Source: Flavobacteriales bacterium (GTDB lineage: Bacteria > Bacteroidota > Bacteroidia > Flavobacteriales_D > Sanyastnellaceae). Taken from it: a stretch of DNA of 64,000 bases. The translations under genes and the position numbers were made by a program. Where the stretch lies: contig JAGYJM010000002.1 of assembly GCA_018402085.1 (NCBI GenBank), forward strand, positions 1,612,001 through 1,676,000. Reading direction: 5' to 3'. The notes beneath the pieces were generated by a model, which was not told where the DNA came from, ran no database searches, and saw only the letters and a list, made by a program, of their open reading frames with translations. Shown piece by piece: positions 25,793 through 31,779 of the stretch. Position 1 is the first letter of the stretch; every line of letters starts with the position of its first letter.

Positions 25793-26185
25793 TTTTTGCT
25801 TGTTTTCTTGGAACCACCAGAGTGTGGGGTAAAGGAGTTTTTTTTAATGTCGATATCGTAGTGCTCCTTAGCCAACTCGATCATCTTCTCGAGAAAGTCT
25901 ATGGTCATTTGCTTCTGACCTACTGCACGTTCAAGCTCGTTGACCTTTTTCGAGTTCTTTGACCCTGTTGATTTGGCTGTCTTTCATCTCTACGACCGTC
26001 ACATTTTTCTCATTGTAGGCAGAAAACTGGTAAATCCATCGGTAAATTAATGTATTGGAAATCCTGTATTGACGCTCCATCTGTAGGACAGTCATCTTTC
26101 CTGTCTCGTAATCTGAGACCAATTTACGTTTGAACTCTTCGCTGTAACGGCGACGCTTGTTCACGCGTTTTCCTGTTTTGATCAT
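25789..26185 (-). pseudogene. IS3-family OrfA, frameshifted
   Basis: The HTH half (RYSEEFKRKLVSDYETGK, YRISNTLIYRWI) is read from 26185 to 25931 and stops after 84 residues. The expected leucine-zipper half (KVNELERAVGQKQMTIDFLE and on to KKTSKK) continues in another frame down to 25789. A run of five A where four would keep frame (coding strand GAAAAAGGT, near 25948-25956) explains it. The shift needed is +1, unlike the -1 slip of IS3 elements at the end of orfA, so a mutation or sequencing error is likely. Confidence 0.8.
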
Positions 26186-26269
26186 CGCTTTTCGTCTTAA
26201 AAAGCGGTCAACGTATATCAGGGAATGACAACTTACTATTTATTGATGATTGCTTATTATTCGATACAC

Positions 26270-27457
26270 CAGAGCGCCGCAAGGATGCGGCGCTTTTCTT
26301 TTATCGAAAGGACTCGTAGGAACGCGCATCCTGATGGACGGCTATAAGCCGTCCCCCCTTCTGATTGTACAGTACGTGAAAAGCAGCGCAAGTATGCGCT
26401 GCCTTGAGTCCAGCCCCGTAAGAATAAACACAATCCCGATAACGGGATTGCAAGGTGCCGCATTCTTGCGGCGCTTTTCTTTTATCCAAAGGCTTCGTAG
26501 GGACGCGCCTCGCGCGTCCAAGGCGGTGAGCGACGGTTCAAACCGCGTTGCATCGCGATCAATGGACGCATGAAATGCGTCCCTACAATGCATTTTAAAA
26601 ACATCAAACACAATCCCGATAACGGGATTGCAAGGCGTCGCATTCTTGCGGCGCTTTTCTTTTATCCAAAGGCTTCGTAGGGACGCGCCTCGCGCGTCCA
26701 AGGCGGTGAGCGACGGTTCAAACCGCGTTGCATCGCGATCAATGGACGCATGAAATGCGTCCCTACAATGCATTTTAAAAACATCAAACACAATCCCGAT
26801 AACGGGATTGCAAGGTGCCGCATTCTTGCGGCGCTTTTCTTTTATCCAAAGGCTTCGTAGGGACGCGCCTCGCGCGTCCAAGGCGGTGAGCGACGGTTCA
26901 AACCGTGTTGCATCGCGATCAATGGACGCATGAAATGCGTCCCTACAATGCATTTTAAAAACATCAAACACAATCCCGATAACGGGATTGCAAGGTGCCG
27001 CATTCTTGCGGCGCTTTTCTTTTATCCAAAGGCTTCGTAGGGACGCGCCTCGCGCGTCCAAGGCGGTGAGCGACGGTTCAAACCGTGTTGCATCGCGATC
27101 AATGGACGCATGAAATGCGTCCCTACAATGCATTATAAAAACATCAAACGCAATCCCGATAACGGGATTGCAAGGCGTCGCATTCTTGCGGCGCTTTTCT
27201 TTTGTCCAAAGGCTTCGTAGGAACGCGCCTCGCGCGTCCAAAGCGGTGAGCGACGGTTCAAACCGCGTTGCATCGCGATCAATGGACGCATGAAATGCGT
27301 CCCTACAATGCATTTTAAAAACATTAAACACAATCCCGATAACGGGATTGCAAGGTGCCGCATTCTTGCGGCGCTTTTCTTTTATCCAAAGGCTTCGTAG
27401 GGACGCGCCTCGCGCGTCCAAGGCGGTGAGCGACGGTTCAAACCGTGTTGCATCGCG
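26270..27457. repeat. 180-bp composite palindromic tandem array (BIME-like)
   Basis: Six units begin at 26431, 26611, 26791, 26971, 27151 and 27331 (the last cut at about 27457), exactly 180 bp apart and nearly identical; a diverged partial unit lies at 26270-26345. Each unit holds CAATCCCG-ATAA-CGGGATTG, GCCGCA-TTCT-TGCGGC, GTAG plus GGACGCG-CCTCG-CGCGTCC, ACGGTT-CA-AACCGT (intact in some copies), and GGACGCAT-GAA-ATGCGTCC followed by CTAC. So each unit has two GTAG-headed hairpins facing opposite ways. Because 180 is a multiple of three, a long meaningless minus-strand ORF stays open. Confidence 0.9.
26274..26293 (+). repeat. Family-B hairpin (CAAGGATG core)
   Basis: GCGCCGCA-AGGA-TGCGGCGC, perfect 8-bp stem, at the left border of the array. 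A further copy, CAGCGCA-AGTA-TGCGCTG, is at 26384-26401. Confidence 0.75.
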
Positions 27458-27515
27458 TGTCTAGAACGTTTAGTGATGGCTTAAAGCAATCATTCGCATC
27501 CCAAACACACATCGC

Positions 27516-27550
27516 CCATTAGACCATTAGACCGTCAGACCATAAGACTT
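27516..27550. repeat. Simple repeat containing the dacB stop
   Basis: CATTAGACCATTAGACCGTCAG-type units; on the minus strand they read GTCTTATGGTCTGACGG and supply the last codons (SLMV) and the stop of the PBP4 gene. Confidence 0.65.
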
Positions 27551-28950
27551 TCAAGCAACCGCTCAATCGCCTGCCTCGCCTGTGCCGGCGAACAGGAATA
27601 ATTGTTGACCATCACCGCAAAAGCCACTTCTTTTCCATCGCTGAGCGTCATACGTCCGGCGTACGCGCGGACGCCACTGATGTAGCCCGATTTCATTCGT
27701 AGGTTCGGGATGCTATGATGTGGTTTAAGTCCGGCAACGAATGCCTCCTCGGTAGCGGATGTCCAGTAACGGCAGGCATTCGCGAGCTGTCTGGCAGTAA
27801 TGGTATTGGCGCGGCTGAGGCCTGAGCCGTCAAGTACATTCAAACCGGTTAAATCGGGAGTATGCAGCTCCAGCATTGAACGTAGGGCGCGCTTCCCGGC
27901 GTCAAAGCTTCCCTCTCCGCTTTCTTTCATCCCGAGGTGCTTGAGCAGGCAGGTGGCATATAAGTTGACACTTTTAAGATTGGTGAGCCGCACGATTTCG
28001 CTGAGCGGAGGAGATAGCTTAGAGAAAATGGGTTTCTCATCACCCCTGACTACCGCCTTTCGACTAACTACAGGCTGCCCGCTGACAACCATTCCTTTTT
28101 GCTCAAGTTTTGCTTTAAGGAGCTGCCCCAGCAGAAAAGCAGGATTACTGACGGCGCCTTTGATCGTGAATCTCTCACTGCTTTCGGGTATCGTGCCGTA
28201 AATAACGCGCTCATTGGTTCCGGGGATGCCATAGATGTATGCATTATCACGCTGATCAGGTGCCGTAGTCACCCGGCAATCGAAGATGAGTCCGAGCTCC
28301 GGCTCGGTATCCATGACCGAGACCATGCCGCGCTCAGGGAAGTGTGTCTGCAAAGACAGGTCATAGCTATTGTCAAACACATTGATACCGTAGGAACCGG
28401 CCGCATAGTAATTCCCGGCATCCTCGATGGGTGTGCTGCCATGCAGCGGCGGACCTTCAAAATAACTGTCATCGACGATGATGTTGCCCTGAACCTGGTC
28501 AATGCCCGCATTTCGGATGGCCATTATCCATGCATTCAAGAAATCCTGATCGTTAAAATAACTCGATCCAAGTGTAGGGTCGCCGTGCCCTTTGATGATC
28601 AAATCACCATGAAGCACACCTTGAGCGGTCAACTCACCGCTGTAAAAGAGTTCGGTTTTGAAGCGGTGGTCCGGACCAAAAGCATCTAAAGCCGCGTGCG
28701 TAACAACCGTTTTCACAGCCGAGGCAGGCACGAGACTGAGGTCAGCATTCAGCGCCAGGTGTTCTTCTCCGCTCTTCAGATCAACTGCACAAAAGCCGAT
28801 AGATGCACCCTGCAGGTGTTCTTCAGCGAGAAATCGCTGGATGGCTTCGCGGTGCGATTGTCCGACGGCAGAACCGCTTAGCACGGTTATTGCAGTAAGG
28901 AGGATGGAAAGACGTAAATTTGAAGATATGCGGAAGTGGATACTCGCCAT
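27535..28950 (-). CDS. dacB: D-alanyl-D-alanine carboxypeptidase/endopeptidase (PBP4 type)
   Basis: A 471-aa periplasmic peptidoglycan hydrolase of the S13 family with signal peptide (LRLSILLTAITVLSGSAVGQ). Active-site motifs: SxxK in VPASAVKTV, DGSGLSRANTIT (SxN region) and KSG in RMKSGYISGVRAYAG. It trims or opens peptide cross-links. ATG at 28950 is the only good start, which makes it overlap head-to-head with the gene starting at 28928. Its stop codon lies inside a TCTTATGGTCTGACGG simple repeat. Confidence 0.9.
   Translation of the reverse strand: MASIHFRISSNLRLSILLTAITVLSGSAVGQSHREAIQRFLAEEHLQGASIGFCAVDLKSGEEHLALNADLSLVPASAVKTVVTHAALDAFGPDHRFKTELFYSGELTAQGVLHGDLIIKGHGDPTLGSSYFNDQDFLNAWIMAIRNAGIDQVQGNIIVDDSYFEGPPLHGSTPIEDAGNYYAAGSYGINVFDNSYDLSLQTHFPERGMVSVMDTEPELGLIFDCRVTTAPDQRDNAYIYGIPGTNERVIYGTIPESSERFTIKGAVSNPAFLLGQLLKAKLEQKGMVVSGQPVVSRKAVVRGDEKPIFSKLSPPLSEIVRLTNLKSVNLYATCLLKHLGMKESGEGSFDAGKRALRSMLELHTPDLTGLNVLDGSGLSRANTITARQLANACRYWTSATEEAFVAGLKPHHSIPNLRMKSGYISGVRAYAGRMTLSDGKEVAFAVMVNNYSCSPAQARQAIERLLESLMV
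28915..28922 (+). promoter_or_regulatory. -7 promoter box for the small secreted protein
   Basis: TAAATTTG, 5 nt before the ATG at 28928; a TTG lies 22 nt upstream (28890-28892), a possible -33 element. The box sits within the signal-peptide codons of the divergent dacB gene. Confidence 0.5.
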
Positions 28951-29362
28951 TGGTACTTGTTTTATGCTCCTGACGGTTTCGAAGATCGGAAACTCGCAGG
29001 AGCTGTCACCCGCTGATGAACGCAAAAAAGGTACCATCTTCAAAGAAATCGATCTGACACCGCAGCAAGAAGTCATGATCGATAGCCTCTTCACCGGTTA
29101 TGCCCTCGAGCTGAACGCTATTGACACCCGCATAGACAGCCTCGAGGCTGACCCCAAGCTCACCGAAGACCAGCTGCTCGTCCGCATCAACGTCTTGAAC
29201 CAGGAGAAAAAAGACCTGAAAGAAGTCCGCGAGCTCGATATCAAATCGGTGCTACGTCCTGAGCAAGTCACCCTCTACGACGAAAAGGTCGCTCCTCAAA
29301 AACCCAAGGTGTTGCATTTCGGCATCCACAACCGGGCGGATTGTAATGTGTGTGATAAATAG
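28928..29362 (+). CDS. Small secreted protein, Spy/CpxP-like motif
   Basis: A 144-aa exported protein: signal peptide MRKWILAIGTCFMLLTVS...NSQ, then a helical body with DLTPQQEVMIDSLFTGY (an LTPxQ motif, as in Spy/CpxP-type helical chaperones), DPKLTEDQLLVRI and VLRPEQVTLYDE, and a C-terminal CNVC. The LTPxQ likeness is suggestive only. Its start overlaps the divergent PBP4 start by 23 bp. The stop merges into a TCTAGGGTCTGGGGTC repeat. Confidence 0.75.
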   Translation: MRKWILAIGTCFMLLTVSKIGNSQELSPADERKKGTIFKEIDLTPQQEVMIDSLFTGYALELNAIDTRIDSLEADPKLTEDQLLVRINVLNQEKKDLKEVRELDIKSVLRPEQVTLYDEKVAPQKPKVLHFGIHNRADCNVCDK

Positions 29363-29722
29363 TCTAGGGTCTGGGGTCATTTAATCGTTTCGAACCTCAC
29401 AAGCCCCCCCCCTCATTCAACCATTCTCGGACGGCTGGAAGGCCGTCCCTCTCATTGATTTCTTACAACATGAATCCGTCGCAAGGATGCGACGCCATAG
29501 GATATTCCCATTTCCATTCCCATTTCGATTTCCATTTCCATGCGCACACTGCAGTGTGCGCTTACATGCCCTGTTTTCAACGGGGTCTTGTAATCCGAAA
29601 AATCATGGATGCCTGTCAGGCATCCCTCTCGAGGCGACATAAGATCACAGAGCGTCGCAAGGATGCGACGCCATAGGATATTCCCATTCCCATTACAATT
29701 CCAATTTGGATTTCTGCCAACC
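29363..29722. repeat. Palindrome-rich intergenic region with a 35-bp direct repeat
   Basis: A 360-bp stretch without a gene. GGACGGC-TGGAAG-GCCGTCC lies at about 29429-29448. Family-B hairpins CGTCGCA-AGGA-TGCGACG are at 29477-29494 and 29653-29670; each begins an identical 35-bp sequence (to 29511 and 29687) continuing into CCATAGGATATTCCCAT. Between them are a GCGCACACTGCAGTGTGCGC palindrome near 29540 and GGATGCC-TGTCA-GGCATCC near 29605-29623. TTCCATTTCC runs surround the copies. Confidence 0.8.
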
Positions 29723-29750
29723 AAAAAGCCCCGCAGTGCGGGGCTTTTTT
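29723..29750 (-). terminator. Rho-independent terminator
   Basis: AAAAA-GCCCCGC-AGT-GCGGGGC-TTTTTT, directly after the stop of the minus-strand gene at 29751. A-rich and T-rich sides would let it work in both directions. Confidence 0.88.
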
Positions 29751-30437
29751 CTAGAACTCATCTTGTTGTTGTTGTTCTTCTTCACTCTTTGGACGGGAGG
29801 CCGGGTCAACGATCATCCGACGGGCGTTGTACTCATTTTTGATCGATTCATCTTGTAGTCCGACGATGAGCGGGTCAATGATGCGCTCAAGAAGCAGCAG
29901 GGCTTCATCGATCTGCTCGTAGAGTCGAGCAGTGAGGGCTTTGCGCGCGGCGATCATATCGCGTGGGGCGGTGATGAGCTGAGCAAACTGTTCAATCTGG
30001 TTGCCGAAGATGGCCAGTTGCTCTTCAGTTACGCCGTAGGACTTCAACGCCTCGGCATTCGCCTGTGCTGTCTTGTTGACTTGCCTCAAATCAGCAAGTA
30101 CGGTGTTTAAGGGACCGTACTGCCAGCGGCTCTCCCTGAAGGACATCCTGACCAGCAGCTCTTCATCCTGCCGGTCGGTGGCCAGCGAGGTCAGCACCGA
30201 GGCGAGAATATGCGCCTGCTCGGCAAGTTGCTTGCGCAAGGTGTCGCGGGTTTGGGTGCGTCCGCGCTCAAGCGTTCTGCGCTGGTCAACGGTTTCGTTG
30301 ATATGCCCGATTTGCTCACGGAGTTCTCCGATCGCTGCCTCGAGGCGTTCCACATTAGTCTTCCCTTCCACCTTCTCTCCGAGAAAGTTCAGGGTCGTGG
30401 CGATCATGCGCCACTGAGATACTGCTCTCTTTTTCAT
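29751..30437 (-). CDS. Coiled-coil protein of unknown function
   Basis: A 228-aa soluble protein, almost all helical. Residues 25-75 look like a coiled coil (VERLEAAIGELREQIGHIN, RRTLERGRTQTRDTL). A conserved-looking core follows (GVTEEQLAIFGNQIEQFAQL, APRDMIAARKALTARLYEQI), with an acidic Gln-rich end (EEEQQQQDEF). No family recognised and no signal peptide. The start overlaps a short upstream ORF as ATGA; a strong terminator follows the stop. Confidence 0.75.
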   Translation of the reverse strand: MKKRAVSQWRMIATTLNFLGEKVEGKTNVERLEAAIGELREQIGHINETVDQRRTLERGRTQTRDTLRKQLAEQAHILASVLTSLATDRQDEELLVRMSFRESRWQYGPLNTVLADLRQVNKTAQANAEALKSYGVTEEQLAIFGNQIEQFAQLITAPRDMIAARKALTARLYEQIDEALLLLERIIDPLIVGLQDESIKNEYNARRMIVDPASRPKSEEEQQQQDEF

Positions 30438-30640
30438 ACGCTTATTGGTTTTAATGAAACATTTATTTGCTGAGGGTTACCGGTGAAGGAGCAGTCAGGA
30501 CACCGGCAATTACCTCTGATATCTCCCCATTCAATCACTGTGCCAAAAATGAATTTCGGGCATTGCATGCTTGGGCTCAAATCGCTAGTAACCCGCACCA
30601 GGCAAGCGATTGAACTCGATGCGTTTTTCTCGGGAGTCAT
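30434..30640 (-). CDS. Possible small protein with CxCxxC motif
   Basis: A 68-aa ORF with CPKFIFGTVIEWGDIRGNCR then CRCPDCSFTG, cysteine spacing that could bind zinc. Its stop overlaps the start of the coiled-coil gene (ATGA), the usual sign of translational coupling. No family recognised; it could also be a chance ORF. Confidence 0.3.
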   Translation of the reverse strand: MTPEKNASSSIACLVRVTSDLSPSMQCPKFIFGTVIEWGDIRGNCRCPDCSFTGNPQQINVSLKPISV

Positions 30641-30704
30641 CCTTTTTTGAAGACGAAATCAGCCTGTTTTTAGAAAACATCATCAGAAAAACCCCATGAA
30701 GACG

Positions 30705-30977
30705 AACCAAATTCCCGTGAACGCGAACAAAATTCCCGTGAACGCAAACCAAATTCCCGTGAACGCAAACCGAATTCCCGTGAACGCGAACCAAATTCCC
30801 GTGAATGCGAACAAAATTCCCGTGAACGCGAACAAAATTCCCGTGAACGCGAGCAAAATCCCCGTGAACGTGAGCAAAAACCCCGTGAACGCGAGCAAAA
30901 TCCCCGTGAACGCGAACAAAAACCCCGTGAACGCAAACCAAATTCCTGTGAACGCGGGCCAAATTCACATGAACGCC
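30705..30977 (+). repeat. 21-bp minisatellite, 13 copies
   Basis: Units like AATTCCCGTGAACGCGAACA repeat every 21 bp. Because 21 is a multiple of three, several frames stay open: plus-strand NQIPVNA x13 (ORF 30696-31073), minus-strand FTGILFA and HGNFVRV versions. Copies vary mainly at two positions (AAC/AGC and C/A changes). No signal peptide or flanking domain supports translation, so it is listed as a repeat. Confidence 0.88.
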
Positions 30978-30998
30978 AGCGAAAATTATTACCTGTGC

Positions 30999-31020
30999 GC
31001 GCACACTGCATTGTGCGCCT
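30999..31020. repeat. Palindrome upstream of the RAYT gene
   Basis: GCGCACA-CTGCAT-TGTGCGC, closely related to the palindromes at 2150 and 29540. Confidence 0.65.
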
Positions 31021-31117
31021 GCCAATTCATTGCGCGCCCACTTTACGAATGGGCCGATTGGGTTTGTGGGTGAGGCTGAAATAATTGGCGCTATTAGATA
31101 GGTTTGGTGTTAAAAGA

Positions 31118-31627
31118 ATGGGACAACAGAGAGTCTTGCGCGACAAAAAGATTCCCCTTCGTGCTGAATTCTGGGATTATGCAGCTCCGGGGTTTTACTT
31201 CATAACCATCAATCTTGCATTCAGAAAACCCCATTTCGGAAAAGTAGTCGAGGGCTGCATGGAGCTTTCCGAAATAGGTAAAATCGCAAGAGATGAGTGG
31301 GTCAAATCATTCTTACTTCGTCCGCGTATGCACCTGTTCATGGGGCCTTTTGTCGTAATGCCTGATCATTTTCATGCCATCATAGGTATCGGTGATAGCA
31401 ACTACAACACTGAATTAAAGCCTTCCAATTCTCAAGGAGGTCAATCGAATAACCTTTCTTCTATCATTCGTGGATTCAAAGGTGCTGTGACCCGAAGGGC
31501 TCGAGAAATAACCCCATCATTCGAATGGCAATCACTGTACCATGATCACATTATCAGGGATGCCCAAGAAATGAAGAGAATCTGCAATTATATTGTCACC
31601 AACCCACAGAAATGGAAAAATGGGTAG
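31118..31627 (+). CDS. REP-associated tyrosine transposase (RAYT, Y1/HUH family)
   Basis: A 169-aa single-strand transposase of the IS200-like class. Seen: YFITINLAFRKPHFG (beta strand 1), VVMPDHFHAIIGI with the HxH metal site, and the helix KRICNYIVTNPQKW with the catalytic Tyr and the typical NPxxW. RAYTs cut and join single-stranded REP hairpins that carry a GTAG tetranucleotide. ATG at 31118 is chosen; a TTG 33 bp upstream is in frame. Palindromes lie on both sides (30999-31020 and 31653-31759). No transposon ends typical of IS200/IS605 were identified. Confidence 0.88.
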   Translation: MGQQRVLRDKKIPLRAEFWDYAAPGFYFITINLAFRKPHFGKVVEGCMELSEIGKIARDEWVKSFLLRPRMHLFMGPFVVMPDHFHAIIGIGDSNYNTELKPSNSQGGQSNNLSSIIRGFKGAVTRRAREITPSFEWQSLYHDHIIRDAQEMKRICNYIVTNPQKWKNG

Positions 31628-31629
31628 CT

Positions 31630-31759
31630 GTGGGTTTGGACTGTTGTTGTGGGTGTGGACTGCAGTCCACACCTACAATGGGATAACTGTTGTAGGTTTG
31701 GACTGTTGTTGTGGGTGTGGACTGTTGTTGTAGGTGTGGACTGCAGTCCACACCTACAA
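31630..31759. repeat. REP-like palindrome cluster between RAYT and GH92
   Basis: A perfect 20-bp palindrome GTGTGGACTG/CAGTCCACAC at 31653-31672, followed by CTAC. Degenerate half copies (GTAGGTTTGGACTGTTGTTG) at 31690-31727. A perfect 32-bp palindrome at 31728-31759 starting TTGTAGGTGTGGACTG. GTAG heads both arms. The last one ends 20 bp before the GH92 start, so it would be in that mRNA leader. Confidence 0.85.
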
Positions 31760-31779
31760 CAGGAAATAATTGATTGCAC

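Larger units (their letters stand above)
24817..26229 (-). mobile_element. IS3-family insertion sequence
   Basis: About 1,413 bp with two overlapping minus-strand ORFs. Imperfect terminal inverted repeats of about 25 bp can be read: the left end GACCTTCCCTAAATAGCG(TTGACCG) against the right end (reversed) GTCATTCCCTGATATACG(TTGACCG). AACT flanks both sides (24813-24816, 26230-26233), a likely 4-bp target duplication. If the ends are moved by one base to the usual IS3 TG...CA, the duplication no longer matches, so the exact border is uncertain. Confidence 0.85.

Noticed and set aside
26342-27421. 359-aa minus-strand ORF with 60-aa repeats
   Set aside because: It is only the 180-bp palindromic array read through, open because 180 is divisible by three; no start context or domain.
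26431-27457. CRISPR array
   Set aside because: Units are 180 bp and nearly identical throughout, with no repeat/spacer alternation and no cas genes.
30696-31073. Repeat protein MKTNQIPVNANK...
   Set aside because: Several frames are open over the 21-bp repeat and none has a signal peptide or flanking domain; kept as a repeat only.
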